Assembly (NCBI GenBank): GCA_017419325.1
Contig: JAFOLN010000202.1
Span: 1-17,236, forward strand
Reading direction: 5' to 3'
DNA from: Clostridia bacterium
GTDB taxonomy: Bacteria; Bacillota; Clostridia; Oscillospirales; RGIG577
DNA: 17,236 nucleotides
Positions 1-7,017 of this stretch are shown here, in pieces (the stretch's first letter is position 1; every line of letters starts with the position of its first letter). Under the pieces are notes generated by a model. It did not search any database. It saw only the letters and a list, made by a program, of their open reading frames with translations, and was not told the origin of the DNA. Position numbers and translations under genes: made by a program.

Positions 1-1
1 G

Positions 2-298
2 TTTTTGAACAGCTTTACGCATCTTATAATCTGCGCCGTAATTTACGGCGTGGGCGTCGGCGCGGCTCTGCCTACCACAAACGCGCTTGTCGTAAAGTAT
101 GCGCCGATAGACAGGCGGGGAAGCGCAAACGCCACATATTATTCCTCCTTCGACATAGGAATAGGCGTGGGTTCCGCGCTTTGGGGCTTCGTTATAGATT
201 ATCTGGGCGGCTACAGCGTAGCGTTCATCGGAGCCGGAATATTCTGTATCATAGCTATAATAATGAGCGCGTTCATATTAAGGAACATGAAGCTCTGA
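2..298 (+). CDS. MFS transporter, C-terminal fragment
   Basis: This is the 3' end of a gene whose start lies before the window; the reading frame is open from base 2. The 98 or so visible residues are hydrophobic, with three or four probable membrane helices (near residues 5-25, 45-65 and 72-92) broken by a polar loop containing the PIDRRGSANATYYSSFDIG stretch. A PxxRRGxA...D.G...G pattern between helices, followed by a glycine-rich helix, is typical of the second half of drug/sugar-type major facilitator superfamily exporters. The substrate cannot be read from this part. The protein ends in a short basic tail (RNMKL) at a TGA, and a terminator follows within 11 bases, so this is the last gene of its unit. 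Confidence 0.75.
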   Translation, partial: FLNSFTHLIICAVIYGVGVGAALPTTNALVVKYAPIDRRGSANATYYSSFDIGIGVGSALWGFVIDYLGGYSVAFIGAGIFCIIAIIMSAFILRNMKL

Positions 299-308
299 TG
301 AAAAAACA

Positions 309-348
309 AAAAGCCCGTGCGCACCGCATCAGGTACGCACGGGCTTTT
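309..348. terminator. Bidirectional intrinsic terminator between convergent genes
   Basis: A perfect 13-bp stem (AAAAGCCCGTGCG at 309-321 with its complement at 336-348) encloses a 14-base loop. A-tracts lie on the left and T-rich sequence on the right, so it can stop transcription from both the transporter (plus strand) and the lysine operon (minus strand), whose stop codons lie 10-11 bases from either arm. Confidence 0.93.
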
Positions 349-358
349 ATTATTCACT

Positions 359-838
359 TCAGTTTATCTTCAGCGCCTTTGCGGCTATGTCGTAGATATA
401 TTCGTAGTCGTCCTTAGACAAGAGGCAGGAGATATCGTTGTCGGACGTCGTTATAAGCTTGAGCATTATATGATTCTCCGAGAACAGGCGCATAACGTAT
501 GCCGCCACGCCGTAATTGTCCTTCATGCGCTCGCCGAAAAAGACGATCTTCGCGTTGCCGGGATTGACGTCGCTTCTGAGGGAGGGAAGCTTTGATTTGA
601 ACGTGCTCATTATCTTTATGGCGCGGGGCAGATCGTCGTCGTTCAACGTAAACGAAATGCTTATGTGCCCGCCCGTGGGAGCCGTCTGGCTTATCATATC
701 GAGGACAACGCGCTCGCGGGAAAAGCTGTCGAAAATATCGCACATAAGCTTCATATCCGCGGGGATATTGTGAAGCGTTATAAGAGTGATATCCTCCTCG
801 CCCGTAAGCTTGGTCAGAATCTTATCCATATCAAGCAT
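359..838 (-). CDS. Stand-alone tandem ACT-domain protein (aspartate kinase regulatory-subunit-like)
   Basis: The product has about 159 residues and no kinase domain. It reads as two ACT domains in the LysC arrangement. The first runs from about residue 14 to 85 and contains VVLDMISQ and, after a glycine-rich turn, HISISFTLNDDDLPRA, matching the VDMI.Q...DISFT pattern of aspartokinases. The second (about 92-159) contains NAKIVFFGERM, GVAAYVM and LITTSDNDISCLL, matching the AKVS..G.GM / GVAA / ISTSEIKIS pattern. This equals the C-terminal half of aspartate kinase. In Bacillus subtilis aspartokinase II a similar fragment is made as a beta subunit from an internal start in lysC; here it has its own gene. 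It is last in the lysine operon, 25 bases after dapB. I chose the ATG at 838 because AAAGGAGG lies 8 bases upstream; a TTG one codon earlier is possible. The role (lysine/threonine sensing, or pairing with a kinase encoded elsewhere) is inferred. Confidence 0.85.
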   Translation of the reverse strand: MLDMDKILTKLTGEEDITLITLHNIPADMKLMCDIFDSFSRERVVLDMISQTAPTGGHISISFTLNDDDLPRAIKIMSTFKSKLPSLRSDVNPGNAKIVFFGERMKDNYGVAAYVMRLFSENHIMLKLITTSDNDISCLLSKDDYEYIYDIAAKALKIN

Positions 839-863
839 CAAAGAAACCTCCTTTTTTTGAAGC

Positions 864-1628
864 TTATTCGTTTATAAGGTCGTTCATGCTGTAAAGGCCC
901 GCAGGCTTGCCTGCGATGAACTTGGCCGCCCTTATTGCGCCCGCCGCGAACACATCGCGGGATGCTGCGCTGTGGGATACGGTTATGACCTCGTTCTGTC
1001 CGCAGAAAAGCACGTCATGGTCGCCTATGATGTTGCCTCCGCGAATGGAATGTATGCCTATCTCCGTCTTTTCTCTCTTTTTGCGCACCGACTGACGCTC
1101 GTAAACGTAATTGGTTTCGCAGTCGCGAACAGAGGAGAGAGCGTCGGCGATGGCAAGAGCCGTACCGCTGGGCGCGTCAAGCTTCTGATTGTGGTGCTTT
1201 TCTATTATCTCAACGTCGAAATCCTCGCCCAGCGCGCGGGAAGCCCTCTTAACGAGGTCGATAAGCAGATTTACGCCCAGCGACATATTTGCGCTGTGGA
1301 AAATGGGCACATACTTTGCGGTCTCGTGCATAAGCTCTATCTGCGTGTTGAGAAGGCCGGTGGTCGCGATAACGGCGGGCACCTTCTTCCTTCTTGCCAG
1401 GTCCAGAACGCCCTCTAGCGCGGCATGGTTCGAGAAATCCACGATAACGTCGCACTCTGTGTCCACCTTGGCGGGATCGCTGAAAACGGGGTATCCGAAT
1501 TCCTCGGCGGTGTTTATATCAAGCCCCGCAACTATCAGAACGCTGTCGTCGGAAGCGGCGAGACGCGATATGGCGCGTCCCATCTTTCCGTTGCAGCCCG
1601 ACATTATTATCCTTGTAACATTACTCAT
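864..1628 (-). CDS. dapB: 4-hydroxy-tetrahydrodipicolinate reductase
   Basis: DapB reduces 4-hydroxy-tetrahydrodipicolinate to tetrahydrodipicolinate with NAD(P)H, in the cytoplasmic lysine/diaminopimelate pathway. The 254-residue protein has the normal family length. Visible signatures are the N-terminal dinucleotide-binding loop SGCNGKMGR (residues 10-18), VDFSNHAA (63-70), IATTG (87-91), FHSANMSLGVN (110-120), and the catalytic/substrate segment EKHHNQKLDAPSGTA (143-157), where His145 and Lys149 correspond to the catalytic His and Lys of the E. coli enzyme. It starts at ATG with a modest AAAAGGG-type binding site. It is 25 bases downstream of dapA in the riboswitch-led operon, so it should be repressed by lysine together with its neighbours. 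Confidence 0.97.
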   Translation of the reverse strand: MSNVTRIIMSGCNGKMGRAISRLAASDDSVLIVAGLDINTAEEFGYPVFSDPAKVDTECDVIVDFSNHAALEGVLDLARRKKVPAVIATTGLLNTQIELMHETAKYVPIFHSANMSLGVNLLIDLVKRASRALGEDFDVEIIEKHHNQKLDAPSGTALAIADALSSVRDCETNYVYERQSVRKKREKTEIGIHSIRGGNIIGDHDVLFCGQNEVITVSHSAASRDVFAAGAIRAAKFIAGKPAGLYSMNDLINE

Positions 1629-1653
1629 CTTTTCACATCCCTTTTAAAGACTT

Positions 1654-2541
1654 TTACTTTATAAGACCCGAGTTTTTAAGCGCCGTCTTTAATCTGTCGA
1701 GATTTGCGCCTTCCATATCGCAAAGCGGCATGCGAAGCGGGCCTACCTTGTAGCCCATAAGGCCGAGAGCCGTCTTTACGGGAATGGGGTTCGTTTCACA
1801 GAAGAGCGCGCCTATAAGATCCATCATTTCAAGCTGGAGAGCCGCGCTTTCCTTTATCTTGCCCTCAAAGAAGAGACGGCAGATATCGTGCGTTTCCTTC
1901 GGCATTACATTAGACAGAACGGAGATAACGCCTATGCCGCCCAAAGAGAGGATAGGAACTATCTGGTCGTCGTTGCCGGAGTACATATTGAGCTCGTCGC
2001 CGCATAAATGGCGCGTCTTTGCGATCTCGGATATGTTGGAGTTCGCTTCCTTAGTCGCAACTATGTTCGGGTGCTTGGAAAGCTCAAGATAGGTTGCGGG
2101 CTGGATGTTAAGACCCGTGCGGCTCGGTACGTTGTAAACGATGATGGGAGTGTTTACGGAGTCCGCGATGCGCATAAAGTGCTTTACAAGACCCTTCTGC
2201 GTCGTTTTGTTGTAGTAGGGCGTTACCATGAGCAGACCGTCGGCGCCGGCTTTTTCGGCAAATCTGGAAAGCTCGATGGAATACGCGGTGTCGTTAGAGC
2301 CCGTGCCCGCGATAACTGGTATGCGCTTGTTCGTATGCTCAACTGCAAAGCTTATAGCCGCCTTGTGCTCTTCGTCGTTCATCGTTGCGGCCTCGCCGGT
2401 GGTGCCGCAGATGATGATGGCGTCGGTGCCGCCCGCGATGTTGAAGTCGATAAGGCGTCCCAGCTCTTCAAAGTTTATGCCGTTGTCGGTAAAAGGAGTG
2501 ACGATTGCAACGCCTGCACCCTTAAAAATTGTCTTTTTCAT
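1654..2541 (-). CDS. dapA: 4-hydroxy-tetrahydrodipicolinate synthase
   Basis: DapA condenses pyruvate with aspartate semialdehyde, the first step committed to lysine and diaminopimelate. The 295-residue protein matches the family length of about 290-300. Motifs seen are ICGTTGEAATM (44-54), the pyruvate-binding loop; GTGSNDT (79-85); YYNKTTQ (109-115); YNVPSRTG (136-143) with catalytic Tyr136; and VATKEANSN (161-169) with Lys164 as the Schiff-base lysine. The ATG at 2541 is preceded by AAAAAGGAG at a good distance. It lies between asd, which makes one of its substrates, and dapB, which uses its product; the three consecutive steps are co-transcribed. Confidence 0.97.
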   Translation of the reverse strand: MKKTIFKGAGVAIVTPFTDNGINFEELGRLIDFNIAGGTDAIIICGTTGEAATMNDEEHKAAISFAVEHTNKRIPVIAGTGSNDTAYSIELSRFAEKAGADGLLMVTPYYNKTTQKGLVKHFMRIADSVNTPIIVYNVPSRTGLNIQPATYLELSKHPNIVATKEANSNISEIAKTRHLCGDELNMYSGNDDQIVPILSLGGIGVISVLSNVMPKETHDICRLFFEGKIKESAALQLEMMDLIGALFCETNPIPVKTALGLMGYKVGPLRMPLCDMEGANLDRLKTALKNSGLIK

Positions 2542-2602
2542 GATTCTTTCTCCTTTTTAATAAGATTTGCGAAAGAAAACCGAAATACGTTATCGGTACA
2601 TA

Positions 2603-3604
2603 TTATATTATGCCGTTCTTTATCATGGTCTCGGCTATCTGAACCGCGTTGGTGGCAGCACCCTTTCTGATATTGTCGGCAACTACCCACATATTGAGGC
2701 CGTTGTCAACGGATTCGTCGCGGCGGAGTCTGCCTACGAATACCTCGTCGTGTCCCGTAGCGTTTATTGCGAGGGGATATACGTCGTTTGCCGGATCGTC
2801 CTCGATTATGATGCCGGGAGCCTTTGCAAGAGTGTCGCGAAGCTCCTTAAGGTCGTACGGACGCTCGAACTCCACGTTGATGGACTCGGAGTGGCTGTTG
2901 AAAACGGGAACTCTTACGGTGGTAGCCGTTACCTTAAGGTCGGGGCGGCCGAGTATCTTTCTCGTTTCCTTTATCATCTTTTCCTCTTCCTTAGTGTAGC
3001 CGTTCTCCAGGAAAACGTCTATGTGGGGGAGGCAGTTGTTGTAGATGGGGTGAGCGAACTTCTTCGGCGGATTGCCCTTCTGACCTTCCTCAAGATCCAT
3101 CCAGCCTGCAAGGCCCGCGCCCGATACTGCCTGATACGTGGAGTAAACGATGCGCTTTATGCCGTACTTGTCGTCAAGCGGCTTTAATGCGACCACAGCC
3201 TGAATGGTGGAGCAGTTGGGGTTCGATATGATGCCCTTGTGCCACTTTATGTCGTCGGGATTTACCTCCGGAACTACCAGCGGTACTTCGGGGTTCATGC
3301 GCCATGCAGAGGAGTTGTCGATAACGACCGCGCCCTTTTTGGCAAAGATGGGCGCGAACTTCTCGCTGGTGCTTCCGCCTGCGGAGAAGAGCGCGATATC
3401 TATGTCCTTACCGTCCATTGCGGTCTCGGTAAGCTCTATTGCCGTGTACTCCTTGCCCATGAACTCGATCTTTTTGCCTGCCGAGCGGTAAGAGGAGAAA
3501 AGATAGTAATTCTCAACGGGGAGCTTTTTCTCTTCCAGCACCTTTAAAAAGGTTCTTCCTACCATGCCGGTCGCGCCGACAACCGCTACATTATACTTTT
3601 TCAT
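2603..3604 (-). CDS. asd: Aspartate-semialdehyde dehydrogenase
   Basis: Asd reduces L-aspartyl-4-phosphate to aspartate semialdehyde with NADPH, the branch point toward lysine, threonine and methionine. The 333-residue protein shows the NADP-binding loop GATGMVGR (10-17), SAGGSTSE (74-81), VIDNSSAWR (94-102), the active-site segment SNPNCSTIQ (127-135) with nucleophile Cys131, YQAVSGAG (157-164), and the substrate region RVPVFNSHSES (231-241) with the probable catalytic His238. It is first in the lysine operon, 77 bases after the riboswitch terminator, and has a strong GGAGGG site before its ATG. No aspartate kinase catalytic gene is in this operon; it must be elsewhere in the genome. Confidence 0.97.
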   Translation of the reverse strand: MKKYNVAVVGATGMVGRTFLKVLEEKKLPVENYYLFSSYRSAGKKIEFMGKEYTAIELTETAMDGKDIDIALFSAGGSTSEKFAPIFAKKGAVVIDNSSAWRMNPEVPLVVPEVNPDDIKWHKGIISNPNCSTIQAVVALKPLDDKYGIKRIVYSTYQAVSGAGLAGWMDLEEGQKGNPPKKFAHPIYNNCLPHIDVFLENGYTKEEEKMIKETRKILGRPDLKVTATTVRVPVFNSHSESINVEFERPYDLKELRDTLAKAPGIIIEDDPANDVYPLAINATGHDEVFVGRLRRDESVDNGLNMWVVADNIRKGAATNAVQIAETMIKNGII

Positions 3605-3680
3605 AATAGACCCTCCAACGTAATTGTTTGACGGCAGTTTGCGTATTACACAAATTACCGCTGTATTTAAGTTTTAATAA

Positions 3681-3704
3681 TAAAAAAACCGGTTGAAAAA
3701 CCGG
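3681..3704 (-). terminator. Riboswitch-controlled intrinsic terminator upstream of asd
   Basis: Read on the minus strand, CCGGTT-TTTC-AACCGG (3704-3689) forms a 6-bp stem followed at once by TTTTTTTATT. It sits between the lysine aptamer and asd, where the expression platform is expected. A second small hairpin with arms CCGCA and TGCGG (3749-3734) lies between the two and may be part of the switching structure; I could not settle the exact antiterminator pairing by eye. Confidence 0.88.
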
Positions 3705-3770
3705 CGGCATTCTAGTAAAATGTAAACCGTGAACCGCAAAAACCTGCGGCAATCGACATTAAACCAGAAG

Positions 3771-3935
3771 CTGATAGCTCTCCATCAATGTTTGATGACA
3801 GTTGTACGGTTATTTACCGTACACCCAGGGCAATGCGTCCGAAAAAGGCATCCCCTTCGGCGTCTTTTCCTTTCGTCGCGGCATATGATTTTTCGGTATC
3901 CGTACGCGAGTACTGATAAAAAACGCACCTCTATC
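3771..3935 (-). promoter_or_regulatory. Lysine riboswitch (L-box) aptamer
   Basis: On the minus strand the leader has the L-box signature elements in order. The 5' element is TGATAGAGGTGCG (about 3936-3924). A segment containing GACGCCGAAGGGGATGCC follows, then GGACGCATTGCCCTGGGT. Next is a perfect hairpin with arms GTACGGT and ACCGTAC, then ACTGTCATC...GATGGAGAGC. Finally CTATCA closes P1 by pairing with TGATAG at the 5' end. Together with the terminator at 3681-3704 and the downstream asd-dapA-dapB genes, this indicates lysine-dependent transcription attenuation. With its promoter it fills most of the 449-base gene-free stretch 3605-4053; the remaining part, 3987-4053, is A/T-rich leader of the divergent gene and shows nothing clear. 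Confidence 0.95.
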
Positions 3936-3957
3936 AAATAATATGCTATTAACATAT

Positions 3958-3986
3958 AATGTAGCATTATTTTTTTGAACTGTCAA
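3958..3986 (-). promoter_or_regulatory. Sigma-A-type promoter of the lysine operon
   Basis: On the minus strand TTGACA (3986-3981) is followed after 17 bases by TACATT (3963-3958), about 20-30 bases ahead of the riboswitch aptamer. The -35 is perfect and the -10 matches four of six positions. Confidence 0.72.
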
Positions 3987-4053
3987 TTACTTTATAAAAA
4001 AATTATAAAAATCGTTTTTAAGGACTTTTCCGAAGAAAAGAGGCGTTTTATTT

Positions 4054-5715
4054 ATGAAGAAACTTATATCGCTCGTTCTGTGTCTGACGCTCGTCGCTTT
4101 AATGGCCGTGCCGTCGGCGTTCGCCCTCGATTACAAAAAGAATATGACGGCGAAAATAGGACTAATATACGGAAGCGAGGCGAAGGACAGCTACAATGTG
4201 CTCTACGACGCGGGAGGCATGGACTTCGGCTGGCTCGACTCGAACGACAACCCCATTATAGTATACGAGTCAGGCGTCCGCTTCGTGGCGGTGGCAAACG
4301 ACAAAAGCTACGGCTTGTCGGGGAACGCCCTGACGTCCGGTTCCTCCATCGGCGCTTATCACGTCCAGCTTGACAATACTTTCCCGTCTCAGGGCGCCGC
4401 GTATAACGAGGCCGCGCCGCTTTCGGGCTTTGTGGCCTACGTTGAAGGCGCGTACAGAGTGCGCTTCGGAAGCTACCAGACGCTTTCCGAGGCAAACGAC
4501 GCGGCGGCGCAGTACAGCGCGCAGTCGGGGCGCGCAGCCTCAGGCGCCGGCGGAACGTCATACGGCTTCAGCGTCGTTGATTTAAACGAGGGCAGGATAA
4601 TATTCGAGCTTGAGCAAAGCGGCGTCGGCGGGTTTTATCTGTCGCCCGTAAATAAGGGCGCAAAGCCCGTATTAAAGAACGGCAGCACCGAATATTACGG
4701 AAGCTTCCTTATGTACAGAAACTCCTCCGGCAAGCTTAATCTCATAAACGTGCTGCCGGTGCAGGATTATCTTAAGGGCGTAGTGCCCAATGAGATGAGC
4801 AACGCCTGGCCGATAGAGGCACTGAAGGCACAGGCCGTGGCGGCGAGGAACTACCTTTATCAGAATATAAACAAGCACAAGGGCGATGGCTTTATGGTAT
4901 GCGACAGCACTCACTGCCAGGTATACGGCGGCACCGCGCGGGCGGGCAAGAACTCCGACGCGGCCGTCGATCAGACGGACGGCATGGTGCTTACATACGG
5001 GGGCAAGCTTGCGGAGCTTTACTACCATGCCTCAAGCGGCGGCTATACTGAAAACTCGGAGAATATCTGGTTTGCGGCCGTGCCGTATCTTACGGCCGTT
5101 GAGTCTCCCTATGAGGACCTTGACAATGCAAGCTACGGCAGATGGTCAACTACTCTCACCAAAGAAGAGGTGAGGGCGAAGCTCGTCGCGGGCGGCTATA
5201 CGATAGGCGAGATAGAGAGCTTCTATGTAAGCCAGTACACCGACGCGGGCAACGTATATTCCGTGACCGCCACCGATACGGAGGGCCGCTCCGTCACCAT
5301 AAGCAAGGAGACGGCACGCTTAAAGCTTTCGCCTTACGTTCATTCGCAGCGCTTTACCATAACGGGCGGCGGCTCCGGTTCGGGCAGCGCGTCGCCGGTA
5401 TACGCAAGAAGCGCGCAGGGCAGCGCCGATATTTCGGACAAGGCCTTCAGTGCGTCCGTCATAAGCGGAAGCGGCGAGGTGTCGCAGATGAATAAGGACA
5501 CGCTGAGCGTGAAAACCTCCTCGGGCGACCAGGCTATCAATAAAGCCGCAGGCGGCTCAAACGCCGACGGCACCTACACCATATCCGGCACGGGCTTTGG
5601 CAACAATGTGGGCATGAGCCAGGAGGGCGCGAAGGGCATGGCGCTTCAGGGATATACCTTCGACCAGATACTGACCCATTATTTCAGAGGGACAAAACTC
5701 GACGCCTTAAGCTGA
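4054..5715 (+). CDS. Secreted SpoIID/LytB-domain protein (putative peptidoglycan lytic enzyme)
   Basis: This 553-residue protein starts with a signal peptide (basic KK, hydrophobic core 4-20, AFA cleavage site near residue 24). A SPOR-like segment follows around 125-155 (YRVRFGSYQTLSEA), which would bind peptidoglycan. The SpoIID domain runs from about 230 to 435: LPVQDYLKGVVPNEMSNAWP with the expected catalytic glutamate at Glu247, then EALKAQAVAARNY (255-267), CDSTHCQVYGG (283-293) and YYHASSGGYTE (323-333). A Ser/Gly-rich low-complexity insert (about 437-500) separates this from the C-terminal part of the same fold, GTGFGNNVGMSQEGAKGMA (512-530). The family cuts glycan strands denuded of stem peptides, in engulfment (SpoIID) or as LytB-type modifiers. 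The GHGVGMSQ motif usual in the family is here GNNVGMSQ. No SpoIID-typical single N-terminal anchor or sporulation neighbours are present, so I call it SpoIID-like rather than spoIID. queA follows after 25 bases. Confidence 0.88.
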   Translation: MKKLISLVLCLTLVALMAVPSAFALDYKKNMTAKIGLIYGSEAKDSYNVLYDAGGMDFGWLDSNDNPIIVYESGVRFVAVANDKSYGLSGNALTSGSSIGAYHVQLDNTFPSQGAAYNEAAPLSGFVAYVEGAYRVRFGSYQTLSEANDAAAQYSAQSGRAASGAGGTSYGFSVVDLNEGRIIFELEQSGVGGFYLSPVNKGAKPVLKNGSTEYYGSFLMYRNSSGKLNLINVLPVQDYLKGVVPNEMSNAWPIEALKAQAVAARNYLYQNINKHKGDGFMVCDSTHCQVYGGTARAGKNSDAAVDQTDGMVLTYGGKLAELYYHASSGGYTENSENIWFAAVPYLTAVESPYEDLDNASYGRWSTTLTKEEVRAKLVAGGYTIGEIESFYVSQYTDAGNVYSVTATDTEGRSVTISKETARLKLSPYVHSQRFTITGGGSGSGSASPVYARSAQGSADISDKAFSASVISGSGEVSQMNKDTLSVKTSSGDQAINKAAGGSNADGTYTISGTGFGNNVGMSQEGAKGMALQGYTFDQILTHYFRGTKLDALS

Positions 5716-5740
5716 AGAAAGGAAAAGTGCGCATAATATA

Positions 5741-6790
5741 ATGAATAAACTTATCCCTACATATAAAGTGAGCGATTTTGACTATTATCTCCCCGAAGGC
5801 CTTATTGCGCAGACGCCGCTTAAGGACAGGCAGTCCTCAAGGCTTATGCACATGAACAGGATAACGGGCGAGATACGTCATGAGCATTTCTACGACATCG
5901 TAAAATATTTAAACGAAAACGACGTACTCGTTTTGAACAACACCCGCGTCATTCCCGCAAGGCTTTACGGAAAGAAGCATGGAAGCGGCGGCAGCGTGGA
6001 GATGCTCCTTTTAAAGCCCTACGGAGACGACGTGTGGGAGGTGCTTATCCGCCCCGGAAAGCGCGTCCATGAGGGCAATATCATAGAATTTGCCGACGGC
6101 GAGCTTACAGCGGAGATTATACGCCGCACCGAAGACGGCGGGCGCGTTGTGCGCCTTGCGGCTAAGGACGGCAATGTGGCGGCGGCCATAGACAAAACGG
6201 GAGAGATGCCGCTGCCCCATTATATAAAGGAAAAGCTTACCGACAGGGAGCGCTATCAGACGGTCTACTCAAAGGTGGAGGGCTCCGCGGCCGCACCGAC
6301 GGCGGGACTTCATTTTACAAACGAGCTTTTGGAGAAGATAAAGAACAAAGGCGTGAAGACGGCAAGCGTGACGCTTCATGTGGGTGTTGGCACATTCCGC
6401 CCCGTTACCGTAGAAAACGTGACGGAGCATAAAATGCACTCGGAATGGTTCGAGCTTACCGGGGAGGCGGCCGACATTATAAACGGCGCGAGAATTAACG
6501 GCGGACGCATAATCGCGGTGGGCACAACGTCCGCAAGGACGCTGGAATCCTGCGCCGATGAAAGCGGACGCGTAATTCCGCAGAGCAGGGAAACGGATAT
6601 TTTTATATACCCTCCGTATAAATTCAAAGCGGTCGACGCGCTCATCACAAATTTTCACCTTCCGAAAAGTACGCTTATGATGCTTGTAAGCGCCTTTTCC
6701 TCGCTGGACAATGTAAGACATGCCTACGAGGAAGCCGTAAAAAACGAGTACCGTTTCTTCTCCTTCGGAGATGCCATGTTCATTGAATAG
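5741..6790 (+). CDS. queA: S-adenosylmethionine:tRNA ribosyltransferase-isomerase
   Basis: QueA transfers the ribosyl part of SAM onto 7-aminomethyl-7-deazaguanine at the wobble position of tRNAs for Tyr, His, Asn and Asp, giving epoxyqueuosine. The 349-residue protein matches family length. Signatures are FDYYLPEGLIAQTPL (13-27), LVLNNTRVIPARL (63-75), GEMPLPHYIK (154-163), SAAAPTAGLHFT (182-193), HVGVGTFRPV (213-222) and NFHLPKSTLMMLVSAF (304-319). AGGAAAAG precedes the ATG. It is 25 bases after the SpoIID-like gene, suggesting one transcript, and is closed by the terminator at 6823-6850. Its usual partner tgt is 1.4 kb downstream, separated by a different transcription unit. Confidence 0.97.
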   Translation: MNKLIPTYKVSDFDYYLPEGLIAQTPLKDRQSSRLMHMNRITGEIRHEHFYDIVKYLNENDVLVLNNTRVIPARLYGKKHGSGGSVEMLLLKPYGDDVWEVLIRPGKRVHEGNIIEFADGELTAEIIRRTEDGGRVVRLAAKDGNVAAAIDKTGEMPLPHYIKEKLTDRERYQTVYSKVEGSAAAPTAGLHFTNELLEKIKNKGVKTASVTLHVGVGTFRPVTVENVTEHKMHSEWFELTGEAADIINGARINGGRIIAVGTTSARTLESCADESGRVIPQSRETDIFIYPPYKFKAVDALITNFHLPKSTLMMLVSAFSSLDNVRHAYEEAVKNEYRFFSFGDAMFIE

Positions 6791-6822
6791 AAGTAAAGAT
6801 TATTAAATAACAAAAAAATCAC

Positions 6823-6850
6823 AAAAAACACTTGACCGCAAGTGTTTTTT
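6823..6850. terminator. queA terminator (perfect 12-bp hairpin)
   Basis: AAAAAACACTTG (6823-6834), loop ACCG, then CAAGTGTTTTTT (6839-6850) forms a perfect stem with A and T tracts, so it can act in both directions. It ends the SpoIID-like/queA unit, and the -35 of the next promoter lies inside it. Confidence 0.9.
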
Positions 6851-6860
6851 AGTGTAGACT
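6832..6860 (+). promoter_or_regulatory. Promoter of the DUF3793-flavodoxin unit
   Basis: TTGACC (6832-6837), a 17-base spacer and TAGACT (6855-6860) form a sigma-A-type promoter embedded in the queA terminator. The expected start site (about 6866-6868) falls inside the first GGTTAG-N6-CTAACC dyad, the right place for a repressor to block initiation. Confidence 0.68.
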
Positions 6861-6862
6861 TT

Positions 6863-6880
6863 GGTTAGTTAGAGCTAACC
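6863..6880 (+). promoter_or_regulatory. Putative DtxR/IdeR-family iron box 1
   Basis: GGTTAG-TTAGAG-CTAACC is a dyad with perfect 6-bp arms. The overlapping 19-mer at 6865-6883 (TTAGTTAGAGCTAACCTAA) agrees at 15 of 19 positions with the IdeR/DtxR consensus as I remember it, TTAGGTTAGGCTAACCTAA, and its right half is exact. It begins two bases after the -10. Iron- or manganese-dependent repression is inferred from this likeness and from the flavodoxin downstream. Confidence 0.65.
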
Positions 6881-6912
6881 TAAATAAAAGCGGCGGAAGC
6901 CGTTTTTATTTA
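6881..6912 (+). repeat. Perfect hairpin between the two iron boxes
   Basis: A 14-bp stem (TAAATAAAAGCGGC at 6881-6894, with its partner at 6899-6912, one G-T wobble) closes a GGAA tetraloop. It would be in the 5' leader of the transcript. The 3' arm is T-rich but no T tract follows, so it is not an ordinary terminator; a GNRA-like loop and a stable stem could protect the mRNA or space the two boxes. Confidence 0.7.
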
Positions 6913-6919
6913 AACATAT

Positions 6920-6937
6920 GGTTAGCTAAAACTAACC
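6920..6937 (+). promoter_or_regulatory. Putative DtxR/IdeR-family iron box 2
   Basis: GGTTAG-CTAAAA-CTAACC has the same arms and the same 6-base spacing as box 1, with starts 57 bases apart. As a downstream site it could act as a roadblock or help cooperative binding. From here to the GTG at 7018 the leader (about 80 bases) shows nothing else except the GGGAGGA binding site at 7004-7010. Confidence 0.62.
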
Positions 6938-7017
6938 TATTTTGTTATGCGGACGTTTATTTTTTGAACCTTGTGGAATCATAGGATTAAAAGCTGTTAT
7001 TTCGGGAGGAAACAATA

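Noticed and set aside
2008..2670. Open frame of 220 codons on the plus strand across dapA and asd ends
   Set aside because: Antisense to well-supported dapA and asd; composition is typical of a reversed frame and no binding site is present.
3729..3967. Small open frames on both strands in the asd leader
   Set aside because: They fall on the lysine riboswitch aptamer, whose conserved sequence and pairing explain this DNA better than coding.
4256..4561. Arg/Pro-rich open frames on either strand inside the SpoIID-like gene
   Set aside because: GC-rich out-of-frame translation of the same region; the host frame has a signal peptide and clear SpoIID motifs.
5716..5740. Possible preQ1 riboswitch before queA
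   Set aside because: The gap is only 25 bases and holds just a ribosome binding site; no preQ1 aptamer fits there.
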